Notes: generated by a model not told the origin, from the letters alone. A stretch of 33,490 nt of DNA from Allokutzneria sp. NRRL B-24872 (GCF_002155965.1 NZ_MUMH01000095.1:1-33490), one strand, 5' to 3'; shown: positions 1 to 8,808, counted from the first letter of the stretch. Made by a program: numbers and translations.

Positions 1-39
1 CCAACCACCCGGCCGAGTCCGGGGGGAACGGACCTCACT

Positions 40-59
40 CCCCGGCAACGGCGCCGGGG
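40..59. terminator. GC-rich hairpin ahead of the first gene
   Basis: CCCCGGC (40-46) pairs with GCCGGGG (53-59) around a 6-nt loop, just before the ribosome-binding site of the gene at 76. It has no T-tract. It may terminate a gene lying left of the window or shape the 5' leader of the next gene; the sequence does not separate these. Confidence 0.4.
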
Positions 60-75
60 GTCGGGAGGAGGCGGC

Positions 76-1653
76 GTGGTGGCGGAGAAGCCTGTGCTCG
101 ACCGGCGCGGAGTGCTGAGGGGACTGGGTGGGCTCGGGGCCCTCGCGGCACTGGGTTCCACGCCAGGGGTGGCCGTCGCGGCCCAGCAGCGGGGACCGCT
201 GGACCTGCGTTTCCGGGTGACGGACCAGTTCCGGCCGTTCGCCTTGCTGGCGCCGGGCTTCGAGCAGTTCGACACGGCGACCGCGCGCGACAGGGCCGGT
301 GTGGCGGCGCGGGGCGTGCGGATCAGCGACGACGGAGCGGTGCGGCTGGCCGGGGACTCCCTGGTGGTCACCTCCGCCGGACCGCGCGCGCCGTTCTGCT
401 CGGTGCTGGTGGAGGTCGCGGCGCTCGCGGCGGACTCCAGCGCGGTGGCGGGGATCGCCTTGGACCAGGCCAACTCCGTGCTCGCGCGCTACCGCTCGGA
501 CGGCTCGGCGACGATCGAGGTCACGGTCGGCGGGAAGCTGACCATTGTGGACTCGGCGAAGCAGGTGCCGTTGCGCACTCCGTTCCGTTTGGCATTCGTG
601 CTCAACGAGAACGCGGTCACGGTGCTGGTGGACGCGACGAACACGGGGACGGCGTGGACACCGTTGATCAGCGAGCGCGAAGGCGTCTCGGGGCTGGTCG
701 ACCTCCGCGTGCCGGACCGGTTGCGGCAGATGCGCTACGCCTTCGGCGGGTCGGGTACGACCACGCTCGGCCGGGTCCGCGCCGGGTACTTCGGCCAAGC
801 GGGACTGCGCGACGGGCACCTGGTGCAGACGGCCGAGGGCCAGCCGCTCATCCGGGACAACAAGGTCTACTTCACCTTCACCAGCGCTGGACTGGGATTC
901 TTCCAGCAGGCGCACTGGGGCGTGTGGGCGATGGACCTCGCCGACCCGCAGCGGCTGGAGCAGGTCTCGCAGCTGTTCTTCCAACGCGATGGGGTGATCG
1001 TCGGGGACCACGCCGGGCAGGTCGTGTACGACGAGCGCAGAAACCGGTACATCGTGGCGATGAGCTCTTGGGGCGACTTCGCGTTCAACGGGGTGCACGT
1101 GCGCCACGTGGAGACGGCCGCGAACGTGCTGTCCGGGGTGCACGTGCTGCGCACGGCGCGGTTCCCGCTGCCGACAGCGGTCAGCGCGTGGGACCCGTCG
1201 CTCACCAGGATCGGTGACCAGTGGCACGTGGCCTTCGTGGAGAGCCCCAGGCAGTCGCCGTCCTTCGAGTTCCACCCGGCACTCGCGGTCGGCCCGGTTG
1301 GTGCCGAGTACCACCAGGAACTGAAGCTGCGCGGAGCGGACACCTCGCTCGACCAGACCGAGGGCACGATCATCCAGCGCGTCGGCGGGCAGTGGTACCT
1401 GCTGGCCAGCGACGGCGACGCCCGCGAGTACCGCGTCTACGACCTGGCGATGAACCTCCTCGGTTCGCTGGACGCGCCGTACCGCACCAACATCCCGCAT
1501 CCGCAGCTCGTGGAGGTGCCAGTGCCCGGAGGCTCGCCGACGAGACAAACACAGTGGTGGTTGGTGACCTTCGACGGAACTCAGTACGCGGAGGGCGTCC
1601 TGGGCTACGGCGGGCACGGCGACGTGCTGGTGATGCGCGAGCAGCCCGGCTGA
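76..1653 (+). CDS. Tat-secreted beta-propeller glycosidase-like protein
   Basis: This is a 525-aa exported protein. The start is GTG at 76 (GTG at 79 also possible), about 5 nt after GGGAGGAGG. Residues 10-36 form a Tat signal (DRRGVLRGLGG, hydrophobic stretch, AVAA cleavage region). Residues about 45-235 look like a beta-sandwich of concanavalin/LamG type (ALDQANSVLARYRSDGSATIEV). From about 250 the repeated blade pattern (VYFTFTSAG, WDPSLTRIGDQWHVAFVES, EGTIIQRVGGQWYLLASDGD) is that of a five-bladed propeller as in GH43/GH32-like enzymes. W374-D375-P376 and E426-G427 (TEGTI) sit where acidic catalytic residues lie in such folds. No specific GH family could be assigned. Its position directly before a sugar importer and two GH172 genes suggests extracellular polysaccharide cleavage or binding. 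The fold is fairly sure, the activity is not. Confidence 0.75.
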   Translation: MVAEKPVLDRRGVLRGLGGLGALAALGSTPGVAVAAQQRGPLDLRFRVTDQFRPFALLAPGFEQFDTATARDRAGVAARGVRISDDGAVRLAGDSLVVTSAGPRAPFCSVLVEVAALAADSSAVAGIALDQANSVLARYRSDGSATIEVTVGGKLTIVDSAKQVPLRTPFRLAFVLNENAVTVLVDATNTGTAWTPLISEREGVSGLVDLRVPDRLRQMRYAFGGSGTTTLGRVRAGYFGQAGLRDGHLVQTAEGQPLIRDNKVYFTFTSAGLGFFQQAHWGVWAMDLADPQRLEQVSQLFFQRDGVIVGDHAGQVVYDERRNRYIVAMSSWGDFAFNGVHVRHVETAANVLSGVHVLRTARFPLPTAVSAWDPSLTRIGDQWHVAFVESPRQSPSFEFHPALAVGPVGAEYHQELKLRGADTSLDQTEGTIIQRVGGQWYLLASDGDAREYRVYDLAMNLLGSLDAPYRTNIPHPQLVEVPVPGGSPTRQTQWWLVTFDGTQYAEGVLGYGGHGDVLVMREQPG

Positions 1654-1703
1654 GACGAACGGTGGAAATGGCGCGTCGTGCCCGTGCTGTGACCACGTGA
1701 CGC

Positions 1704-1732
1704 TTGACACACCGATGAGCCGGTCCTAGCGT
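1704..1732 (+). promoter_or_regulatory. Sigma-70-type promoter of the ABC importer operon
   Basis: TTGACA (1704-1709), a 17-bp spacer and TAGCGT (1727-1732) form a near-consensus promoter. A putative LacI operator begins 4 bp after the -10. The promoter of the isomerase operon at 12521 has the same layout. Confidence 0.75.
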
Positions 1733-1736
1733 CCGC

Positions 1737-1749
1737 AGTAATCGTTTTC
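1737..1749 (-). promoter_or_regulatory. Putative LacI-family operator, importer operon
   Basis: The minus strand reads GAAAACGATTACT. The isomerase promoter has GAAAACGATTGCT at 12554-12566, matching 12 of 13 bases. The site covers the predicted transcription start, where a repressor would block initiation. LacI proteins bind imperfect palindromes centred on CG, and the central AAACGATT fits. The likely binder is the LacI regulator at 11495-12490. Confidence 0.7.
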
Positions 1750-1787
1750 CCGTAACGTCCCGTTCACTTCGTCCGGTGGAGCAGGGT

Positions 1788-3338
1788 ATGGCCAACGACG
1801 CACCGAAGCTGGTCCGGCTGACCGGCATCGGCAAGCGCTACGGCGGCGTTCTTGCCTGCCAGGACGTGGATTTCGACATCAGAGCGGGCGAGGTGCACGC
1901 GCTGCTCGGCGAGAACGGCGCAGGCAAGTCGACCCTGATGAAGATCCTGTCCGGGGACATCACCGACTACTCCGGTGAGATCGCGATCGAGGGCGAGACC
2001 GCGCGCTTCGGCGGCCCGGTCGACGCGCAGCGCGCGGGCATCGCCATGATCCACCAGGAGCTGGACCTGGTCCCGGGCCTGTCCATCGCGGAGAACCTGT
2101 ACCTGGGCCGGGAACCGCGCACGCGGATCGGCACCGTCGACGGCAAGCGGATGCGTGTGTGGACCGCGGACCTGTTGCGGCGCATCGGGATCGACATCGA
2201 TCCGCGCCGCCCGGTCGGTGAGCTGAGGGTGGGCGAGCAGCAGCTGGTCACCATCGCCCGCGCGCTCTCGCTGGACGCCAAGGTGCTCATCATGGACGAG
2301 CCCACATCGGCGTTGTCGACGGCCGAGGTGGAGCAGCTGTTCGGCGTCATCGACGAGCTGCGGCGCGAGGGCGCGGGCATCGTCTACATCTCGCACCGGA
2401 TGGACGAGATCGGCCGCGTGGCCGACCGCGCGACGGTGCTGCGCAACGGCAGGATCGTCGAGGAGTTCGACGCCAGGAAGATGACCGCCGAGCAGGCCGC
2501 CGAAGCGATGGTCGGCCGCCCGGTGCGCACGCTCTTCCAAGCCTCCCACGGAGAAGCGGGCGAGGAACTGCTGCGCGTGGAGGAGCTCACCGTGCACCCG
2601 CGCCGTCCTCGCTCGGGCCGCAAGGAGCCCGCGGGGATCAGTCTCACGGTGCGGCGCGGGGAGATCGTCGGGCTCGCCGGACTGCTCGGGGCCGGGCGCA
2701 CCGAGCTGCTGGAGACGTTGTACGGGGCGGGTTCCGCCGGTCGCTGGGACGGCCGCGTGCTCCTGGACGGCGTGGACGTGCGGCCGAGGGGTCCGCGCGC
2801 CGCGCTGGCCAAGGGCATCGCGTTCGTGCCGGAAGACCGGCGGGTCAGCGGCTTGGTGCTGGAGCACTCCGTGCTCGCCAACACGGTTCTGTCCATTGTG
2901 GACAAGCTGAGGACGGCGGGTGTCGTGGTGTCGCGTCGGGCCGAGCAGGAGAACGCGGCGGAGAGCGCCAAACGCTTGCGCGTCAAGCTCTCCTCGCTCG
3001 CGGACCCGGTCGGCACGCTCTCCGGCGGGAACCAGCAGAAGGTGGTCTTCGGCCGGATGCTGCTGACCAAGCCGAAGCTGCTGCTGCTGGACGAGCCGAC
3101 GCGTGGCGTGGACATCAACGCCAAGGCGGAGATCTACGAACTGCTCGGCGAGATCGCCGGGCAGGGCATCGGGGTGCTGCTGGCGTCCTCGGAGCTGGCC
3201 GAGCTGATCGGCGTGTGCGACCGGGTCGTCGTGCTCCGGGGAGGGCGGAACGTGCGGGAACTGCGCACCAGTGAGATCGGGGAGGCGGACCTGCTCGCCG
3301 CCACCATGGGCGAGACCGCCGGGGGAGGTGTGCGATGA
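1788..3338 (+). CDS. Sugar ABC transporter ATPase, two nucleotide-binding domains (RbsA/XylG type)
   Basis: This is the cytoplasmic ATPase of a CUT2 sugar importer, 516 aa from ATG 1788, with GGAGCAGGG as ribosome-binding site. An in-frame GTG at 1776 falls at the edge of that site and is less likely. The N-terminal domain has Walker A GENGAGKST (41-49), a degenerate signature LRVGEQQ and Walker B LIMDEPTSAL. The C-terminal domain has a degenerate Walker A (GLLGAGRTE), signature LSGGNQQKV and Walker B LLLLDEPTRGVD. One intact and one degenerate site is normal in RbsA, MglA and AraG. The stop overlaps the permease start (ATGA). CUT2 systems usually import monosaccharides, so the ligand is probably a single pentose or hexose. 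Confidence 0.93.
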   Translation: MANDAPKLVRLTGIGKRYGGVLACQDVDFDIRAGEVHALLGENGAGKSTLMKILSGDITDYSGEIAIEGETARFGGPVDAQRAGIAMIHQELDLVPGLSIAENLYLGREPRTRIGTVDGKRMRVWTADLLRRIGIDIDPRRPVGELRVGEQQLVTIARALSLDAKVLIMDEPTSALSTAEVEQLFGVIDELRREGAGIVYISHRMDEIGRVADRATVLRNGRIVEEFDARKMTAEQAAEAMVGRPVRTLFQASHGEAGEELLRVEELTVHPRRPRSGRKEPAGISLTVRRGEIVGLAGLLGAGRTELLETLYGAGSAGRWDGRVLLDGVDVRPRGPRAALAKGIAFVPEDRRVSGLVLEHSVLANTVLSIVDKLRTAGVVVSRRAEQENAAESAKRLRVKLSSLADPVGTLSGGNQQKVVFGRMLLTKPKLLLLDEPTRGVDINAKAEIYELLGEIAGQGIGVLLASSELAELIGVCDRVVVLRGGRNVRELRTSEIGEADLLAATMGETAGGGVR

Positions 3339-4354
3339 GCCTGGAACCCGATGTGACGGCCAGGAGTGGACGCAAGATCGACTGGCGGGAGACGCTGTTC
3401 TCCTTCCAGAGCTTCTTCGGGTTGATCGCGGTGTTCGTGGCCGCGATCGCGTTCTCGCCGAGGCGCAACGGCGAGATCCTGTTCCTCACCGGTGACAACC
3501 TGTTCAACGTAGTGCGCGCGGTCTCCGAGATCGGCATCATCGCGATCGGGATGACCTTCGTGATCCTGGTCGGCGGCATCGACCTCTCGGTCGGCGCGGT
3601 GCTCGGGCTGTCGGCGGTGGGCTCGGCGGTGCTGCTGGTGCACGACGACCTCGGGGTGTTCCCGGCGGTGCTGATCGTGCTCGCGGTGGGCCTGGTCTTC
3701 GGTCTGCTGCAAGGGATGGCGAGCGCGCTGTTCGGCATCCAGGCGTTCATCGTGACGTTGGCGGGCCTACAGATAGCCAGGGGGCTCGCGCGGATCTGGT
3801 CCGACGGGCAGGGCGTCGCGATCGCCTACGGCGACGGGCCGAACGAGGCCCCGGTGACGTTCTCGCTGCTGGGCGAGCGCACCTTCGGCGGTGTGGTGCC
3901 GATCCCCGCGCTGATCTTCGCGGGACTGGCGGTGCTGGCCATCGTGTTCCTGCGCACCAGCGCGTTCTCCCGGCACCTGTACGCGGTGGGCGGCAACGAG
4001 AAGGCGGCGCGGCTCTCCGGTGTCCCGGTGAACCGCGTGAAGATCATCGTGTTCGGCATCTCGGGTCTGCTGGCCGCGCTGGCCGGGATCGTGCATGCCG
4101 GGCAGCTCAACCAGGGCAGCCCCAACGACGGCGCAGGCTACGAGCTGGACGCGATCGCCGCGGTGGTGATCGGTGGCACCGCGCTCACCGGCGGCCGGGG
4201 TTCCGTGGTGGGCACCGTGACCGGTGCGCTGCTGCTGGGCGTGCTGAACAACATCCTGGCGTTGAACAACATCGACGCCAACGTGCAACTCCTGATCAAG
4301 GGTCTGGTGATCGTGGCGGCTGCCGCGTTGCAACGACTGCGGCCGACGTCATGA
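3335..4354 (+). CDS. Sugar ABC transporter permease (RbsC type)
   Basis: This 339-aa inner-membrane permease of the CUT2 importer presumably works as a dimer with the ATPase encoded just upstream; the two genes overlap by 4 bp. Hydrophobic segments run along the whole protein. Family motifs visible include GMTFVILVGGIDLSVG (about residues 69-84), AFIVTLAGLQIARGLA, YAVGGNEKAARLSG (the cytoplasmic coupling region) and AIAAVVIGGTALTGGRGSV near the C-terminus. Length and motif order match RbsC, XylH and AraH permeases. The stop overlaps the ATG of the binding-protein gene at 4351, so the three genes form one translationally coupled unit. Confidence 0.93.
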   Translation: MSLEPDVTARSGRKIDWRETLFSFQSFFGLIAVFVAAIAFSPRRNGEILFLTGDNLFNVVRAVSEIGIIAIGMTFVILVGGIDLSVGAVLGLSAVGSAVLLVHDDLGVFPAVLIVLAVGLVFGLLQGMASALFGIQAFIVTLAGLQIARGLARIWSDGQGVAIAYGDGPNEAPVTFSLLGERTFGGVVPIPALIFAGLAVLAIVFLRTSAFSRHLYAVGGNEKAARLSGVPVNRVKIIVFGISGLLAALAGIVHAGQLNQGSPNDGAGYELDAIAAVVIGGTALTGGRGSVVGTVTGALLLGVLNNILALNNIDANVQLLIKGLVIVAAAALQRLRPTS

Positions 4355-5361
4355 ACCGCCTGGGGAAAGGGACTTCCGACGTGAGAAAGACAATCGCGCT
4401 GAGCGCCTGCCTGATGCTCGCGGTCACGGCTTGCGGCACCACGAGCCAGAACAGCGGCAAGGGCCCGGCGACGCCCGCCAAGTGCGAGGGGACCGGCGGC
4501 AAGTACGTCATCGGGATGAGCCAGGCCAACGTGGCCGAGCCGTACCGGCAGCGGATGGACGACGACATCCGCTCGGCCGCGGCGAAGGTGCCGCAGTTCG
4601 AGGTGAAGTTCGCCGACGCCGCGCAGGACAACGCCAAACAGGTCTCCGACGTGGAGAACTTCCTGACCCAGCAGATCAACCTGCTGATCATCAGCCCGAA
4701 CGAGGCGACCCCGCTGACGGCGGTGGTGAAGAAGGCGTACGACAAGGGCATTCCCGTCCTGGTGCTGGACCGCAAGGTCGACGGCGACGCCTACACCAGC
4801 TTCATCGGCGCGGACAACCGCGACATCGGCCGCCAGGCGGGCAAGTACGTCGCGGAGAAGCTGCTCCCAGGAGGCGGCAAGCTGGTCGAGCTGAAGGGCC
4901 TTCCGGGGTCCACGCCCGCGCAGGAGCGCAGCGAGGGCTTCCACGAGACGCTGGGCTCCAAGGTGCAGGTCGTGGCGACCGGTGTCGGGGACTGGTTGCG
5001 GGAGAAGGGCCAGCAGCAGCTGGACGCGATCCTGAAGGCCAACGCCGAGGTCGACGTCGTGTACTCGCACAACGACCCGATGGCCGAGGGCGCCTACCTG
5101 GCCGCGAAGGCGGCCGGACGCGAGTCGAAGATCAAGTTCATCGGCATCGACGCTCTCCCTATTCCATCCGGTGGGGTGAAAGCCGTGGAGCAGGGCCGGA
5201 TTTCGGCTACCTTCACCTACCCCACGGGCGGCAAGGAAGCGATCGCCGCCGCCAAGACGCTCCTGGTGGACTGCAAGCAAGTCGAGAAGAAGCAGACCCT
5301 GCCGACGCAGTTGATCACCAAGGAGAACGCCGAGCGGGTGTACCGGGAGGCGAACGGTTAG
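4351..5361 (+). CDS. Sugar-binding lipoprotein of the ABC importer (RbsB type)
   Basis: This solute receptor has 336 aa from ATG 4351. A GTG start at 4381, preceded by GGGAAAGGGA, would give 326 aa and a more compact signal peptide (VRKTIALSACLML). The lipobox is LAVTAC, so the mature protein is anchored through a diacylglyceryl cysteine. The body is a periplasmic-binding-protein type I fold: YVIGMSQANVAEPYRQRM at the start of lobe 1, VLVLDRKVDGDAYTSFIGADN at the hinge and ligand loop, and VDVVYSHNDPMAEGAYLAAKAAG in lobe 2. These are typical of ribose, xylose and galactofuranose receptors. The acidic and aromatic residues near the ligand loops do not identify the sugar. Confidence 0.92.
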   Translation: MNRLGKGTSDVRKTIALSACLMLAVTACGTTSQNSGKGPATPAKCEGTGGKYVIGMSQANVAEPYRQRMDDDIRSAAAKVPQFEVKFADAAQDNAKQVSDVENFLTQQINLLIISPNEATPLTAVVKKAYDKGIPVLVLDRKVDGDAYTSFIGADNRDIGRQAGKYVAEKLLPGGGKLVELKGLPGSTPAQERSEGFHETLGSKVQVVATGVGDWLREKGQQQLDAILKANAEVDVVYSHNDPMAEGAYLAAKAAGRESKIKFIGIDALPIPSGGVKAVEQGRISATFTYPTGGKEAIAAAKTLLVDCKQVEKKQTLPTQLITKENAERVYREANG

Positions 5362-5371
5362 TCCCTGCCAT

Positions 5372-5388
5372 ATGTCCTGAGTGGACAT
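5372..5388. terminator. Small hairpin between importer operon and GH172 gene
   Basis: ATGTCC (5372-5377) pairs with GGACAT (5383-5388) around TGAGT. It is only 6 bp and lacks a T-tract, so it would be a weak attenuator at most. The 48-bp gap contains no obvious promoter, so read-through from the importer operon into the GH172 gene is likely. Confidence 0.35.
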
Positions 5389-5409
5389 TCGCCAGTGAGG
5401 GGGCGGATC

Positions 5410-8097
5410 ATGCGCAGACACGTCATCCAGGTCGATTCCCCAGGTCCGGGATATCGCCGCAAAGGACGGCACCGGACACTCCGACTCCTCGTAGCACTGG
5501 CTTCGGTCGCGGCGCTGTCCTTCGCGGGCACCGCCGTGACCCCCGCGCAAGCCCAGCCGCCGGCCGTTTCGGCCTTGCCAACGGGCAAGGGGCCGGTCGG
5601 CTGGGCCACCTACCGCCAGCTGGACTCGATCGGCACGTTGCGCGGTCAGGTCGAGTCCCGGCAGTTCTCCGGCTACGACCGCACCGGCCGCAACAACGAC
5701 GGGTTCGACGGGCAGTTCTCCTGCCTGCGCATGATCGGCCCGAACTGCGTGATCGCCGAGCGCTCCGGCGCCGGTGAGATCGAGTCGATCTGGTTCACCC
5801 GGGACGACGGCGTGGTCTCGCGCACCGGCTGGATCAGGATCGAGCTGGACGGCTCCACGGTCCTGGAAGCGCCCTTGCAGGACGTGGTGGACGGCAAGCT
5901 CGGCGCGCCGTTCGTCTGGCCGTTTGTGGGCAACCGCGAGGACACCTCCGGCGGCGTGGTCATCAAGGTGCCCATGCCGTTCCGGCAGTCGATGCGCGTG
6001 ACCACGCAGAACAACCCGTTGTTCCAGCACGTGGTGTACCGCGCCTTCGCCGACGCCGACGGGGTGTCCACGTTCAACCGCAACGACCAGGCCAACGACG
6101 TGATCGCGAAGCTGCGCTCCTTCGGGCTCGGCGATCCGAAACCGGCTCGGTGGAACGCGGCCAGCACTCGGTCCACTGTGGACATCAACCCGGGCGCGAC
6201 CGCGCGGGTCGGTGAGCTGACCGGGCCGGGGCAGATCAGCCAGCTGAAGGTGCGCCTGCCGCAGGTGCAGGCCAGCCCGCACGTCAACGACGACGGCAGG
6301 GCCTTCGGGCCGGGCGGGGAGAGCTCCTTCCGGGTCACCGTCGACCCGCGCAACTCCGGCGTGCGGCTGACCCGGCGCTTCGATCCGCACATCGAGATGC
6401 AGCGGGCGAGGTTGTTGGTGGACAACGCCTTCGTCGCCGACTGGTTCCACGCGCCGAAGGCTCCGCCGACGCAGTGGGCTGACCAGTCCATCGACATCGG
6501 CGCGCAGTTCACCTCGGGCAAGTCCCGGCTGAACATCCGCAACCAGTTCGTCGCGTCGTCTTTAGACTTCAACGAGTTCCGCTACGACGTGCACAGCCTG
6601 GTCAACGGGACCTGGGTGCGCACGGACGTGATGGACGTCGGTCCGGACCGCCCCGGCGAGGAGCTGACCCACGGCTACCGCGTCACGCAGCAGAAGTGGC
6701 AGGGGCGGCACTACTTCAACTACCCGTTCAACGCCGGGATGATCTCGGCTTCGGACGCGGTGCTCGCCGGAGCGCGACTGCGCATCACCTTCGACGGCCG
6801 GACCACCGTGGACGCGCCGATCGGGGAGTTCTTCGGCTCCGGCCTCGGCGAGTACGACGCCCGGTCGCTGATGTTCTCCATGGACGCCACGCGGGACGGT
6901 TGGTACACCTCGTGGTGGCCGATGCCCTTCGCGGAGCGGGCGATCGTGGAGGTCGTCAACTCCAGCGGGGTGCGGATCTCCGACGCTTCGGTCGACCTGA
7001 CCTGGGCCGGTGATTCCTCAGTTCGGGATCGCTTGCGCCCCAACGGTTCCCTGGGCTACTTCAACGCGACGCACCGCCAGGGGCCGACCGGGCACGCGAA
7101 GGACTGGATCTTCGTGGACACACCTGGGCGCGGGGTCTTCTACGGGGTCACGCACAGCATGCGCGGCCGGATTCCGCTCAGCGCCGAGGTTCCCCGGCTC
7201 TACCTGGAAGGCGATGAGCGCGTCTACACCGACGGCCTGCTCACGCCGGTCCACCACGGCACGGGCACGGAGGACTTCTACGAGTCGGGGTGGTACTTCC
7301 GCACGGGGTCGTTCGCGATGCCGCTCGCGGGATACCCGGCGCACGAGGTCGGCCGCGACGGTTGCGTCTACGACTGCACGGGTGCCTACCGGTTGATGGT
7401 TCCAGATGCGATCCCGTTCAACACGGGACTGCGTTTCGGCATTGAGCACGGGCCGGTCGCCGACGTCGCCGCGGACTACAGTTCCACGGCGTACTGGTAC
7501 GGCCAGTCGCGCTGGGCGCTGCGCAGCACCGACGGGCTCAACCCGAGCGACCAGGTGAGCCGCGACCAGCACAACTACCGCGCGGTCGGGGAGAGCAGCG
7601 GAACACTCACCTCGGTGTTCGAGGGCGACGACGACCACGCGACGGCGAGCGGCCGGGTCACCAACGCGACCGGGCCGATCACCTTCACCGTGGCGGTGGA
7701 CCAGAACAACGCGGGCGTGCAGATCGTCCGCACGGCCGACCAGGTCCGCTCCTACCAGCAGGCGCGGGTGCTCGTCGACGGGCAGTTCGTCGGCGTGTGG
7801 CTGATGTCCTCCGGCAACATGTTCCAGCGGTGGCTCCAGGACACGTTCATGATCCCGTCGCGGTTCAGCTCGGGGAAACGGGCGCTGGCGATCACCCTGG
7901 AGCCGATCGCGGGCTCTCCGCCGTGGTCCTCGGCGGACTACCACATCCGCTCGTGGGTGGACCCGTTCGAGCCCGGCCGCAGCGGCGTGCAGCGCGTCGA
8001 CCCGCCCGGGCTGGACTGGACCGCCCCAGACCGCGGCCCGCACGTGCTCGGACCGCGCGACCCGGTCTCCACCAAGGAAGGTCAGGTGGGCCGTTGA
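5410..8097 (+). CDS. Secreted GH172 (DUF2961) glycosidase, copy 1
   Basis: This exported glycoside hydrolase has 895 aa from ATG 5410 (GAGGGGG ribosome-binding site); a GTG at 5395 overlaps that site. The long signal peptide ends near TPAQAQ (about 47). Residues about 55-220 carry the DUF2961 N-part (YDRTGRNNDGFDG, GAGEIESIWFTRDDG, PFVWPFVGNREDTSGGV). Residues about 430-700 carry the catalytic part, including IGEFFGSGLGEYD, YLEGDE and HGTGTEDFYESGWYF. E600 and E621 are 21 residues apart, the spacing I recall for the catalytic glutamates of Bifidobacterium dentium alpha-fructofuranosidase (E270/E291). Known GH172 enzymes act on D-fructofuranosides and D-arabinofuranosides. A 74-residue beta-rich module occurs twice, at about 307-380 and 759-832. 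A strong hairpin follows the stop. Confidence 0.9.
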   Translation: MRRHVIQVDSPGPGYRRKGRHRTLRLLVALASVAALSFAGTAVTPAQAQPPAVSALPTGKGPVGWATYRQLDSIGTLRGQVESRQFSGYDRTGRNNDGFDGQFSCLRMIGPNCVIAERSGAGEIESIWFTRDDGVVSRTGWIRIELDGSTVLEAPLQDVVDGKLGAPFVWPFVGNREDTSGGVVIKVPMPFRQSMRVTTQNNPLFQHVVYRAFADADGVSTFNRNDQANDVIAKLRSFGLGDPKPARWNAASTRSTVDINPGATARVGELTGPGQISQLKVRLPQVQASPHVNDDGRAFGPGGESSFRVTVDPRNSGVRLTRRFDPHIEMQRARLLVDNAFVADWFHAPKAPPTQWADQSIDIGAQFTSGKSRLNIRNQFVASSLDFNEFRYDVHSLVNGTWVRTDVMDVGPDRPGEELTHGYRVTQQKWQGRHYFNYPFNAGMISASDAVLAGARLRITFDGRTTVDAPIGEFFGSGLGEYDARSLMFSMDATRDGWYTSWWPMPFAERAIVEVVNSSGVRISDASVDLTWAGDSSVRDRLRPNGSLGYFNATHRQGPTGHAKDWIFVDTPGRGVFYGVTHSMRGRIPLSAEVPRLYLEGDERVYTDGLLTPVHHGTGTEDFYESGWYFRTGSFAMPLAGYPAHEVGRDGCVYDCTGAYRLMVPDAIPFNTGLRFGIEHGPVADVAADYSSTAYWYGQSRWALRSTDGLNPSDQVSRDQHNYRAVGESSGTLTSVFEGDDDHATASGRVTNATGPITFTVAVDQNNAGVQIVRTADQVRSYQQARVLVDGQFVGVWLMSSGNMFQRWLQDTFMIPSRFSSGKRALAITLEPIAGSPPWSSADYHIRSWVDPFEPGRSGVQRVDPPGLDWTAPDRGPHVLGPRDPVSTKEGQVGR

Positions 8098-8108
8098 CCC
8101 TGGCAGAG

Positions 8109-8139
8109 GTGTCCGCGCCGGTTCTCCCGGCGCGGACAC
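8109..8139 (+). terminator. Terminator after GH172 copy 1
   Basis: This is a perfect 13-bp stem, GTGTCCGCGCCGG against CCGGCGCGGACAC, with loop TTCTC, starting 11 nt after the stop codon. There is no T-tract, as is common for actinobacterial hairpin terminators. The next gene has its own -10 element immediately after it. Confidence 0.75.
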
Positions 8140-8144
8140 CGGAC

Positions 8145-8150
8145 TAGAGT
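8145..8150 (+). promoter_or_regulatory. -10 element for a leaderless membrane-protein transcript
   Basis: TAGAGT lies 7 nt before GTG 8158, the spacing expected if transcription begins at the start codon. The -35 region falls in the preceding terminator hairpin and is poor (TTCTCC at 17 bp). This favours 8158 over the in-frame GTG at 8149, which overlaps the element. Confidence 0.55.
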
Positions 8151-8157
8151 GGTCGGG

Positions 8158-8808
8158 GTGTTCGAGCCGTACGGCCTCTCGCACGGCGTCGTCGCCGTGG
8201 TGTTCGTGGCTGTGTCCGCGCTGCTGCTGACCTTCCGCTCGGCGCGGACCAGCCGCGTGCTCGCGATCGTGATCGTGGCCGTGCAGTTGCCGTTCCAGAT
8301 CCACACGATGCTGCCGGGGCAGTGGGACATCGCGTACTCCCTGCCGTTGCAGCTGTGCGATCTGGCGTTGATCGCCGCCGTCTGGGCGTTGTGGACGCGC
8401 AGCCCGGCGGCGGCCGCCCTGACCTACTACTGGGGCCTGACCCTGACGGCGCAGGCCCTGCTCACCCCGGCCTACCGCGGCCCGGACTACCCGGACTGGC
8501 AGTTCCTGATGTTCTGGGGGATCCACCTGTTCACCATGTGGGCCGCGGTCCACCTCACCTGGGGCGCCGGTGTCCGGCCCGACTGGCGCGGCTACCGGCT
8601 GACCCTCGTGGTGACGGCGGTGTGGATGGTGATCATGTTGGGGTTCAACGGGTTGGCCGGTGCCAACTACGGGTTCCTCAACGCCAAGCCGAGCGGCTCG
8701 GTGCTGGACCTCTTCGGTCCGTGGCCGCTCTACCTGGTGGTCGCCGCCCTGCTGCTGGCCGGGGTCTGGGCACTGATGACCGCGCCCTTCACCCGCTCCT
8801 CTCGCTGA
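8158..8808 (+). CDS. TIGR02206/YwaF-like integral membrane protein
   Basis: This membrane protein of unknown function has 216 aa from GTG 8158 (219 aa if GTG 8149 is used). About six or seven hydrophobic helices are visible, beginning with VVAVVFVAVSALLLTF. The conserved segment QWDIAYSLPLQLCDLALIAA and the later FWGIHLFTMWAAVHL and LGFNGLAGANYGFLNAKPSG are characteristic of the TIGR02206/YwaF family, best known from Bacillus. The gene sits between two GH172 paralogues but has its own probable leaderless promoter behind a terminator, so it need not be co-regulated with them. No role in sugar use can be read from the sequence. A short gap, without clear hairpin, separates it from the next GH172 gene. 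Confidence 0.85.
   Translation: MFEPYGLSHGVVAVVFVAVSALLLTFRSARTSRVLAIVIVAVQLPFQIHTMLPGQWDIAYSLPLQLCDLALIAAVWALWTRSPAAAALTYYWGLTLTAQALLTPAYRGPDYPDWQFLMFWGIHLFTMWAAVHLTWGAGVRPDWRGYRLTLVVTAVWMVIMLGFNGLAGANYGFLNAKPSGSVLDLFGPWPLYLVVAALLLAGVWALMTAPFTRSSR

Noticed and set aside
4138-6450. Long minus-strand frame opposite the importer and GH172 genes
   Set aside because: Long antisense frames are expected opposite GC-rich codons; it shows no domains and spans three clear plus-strand genes.
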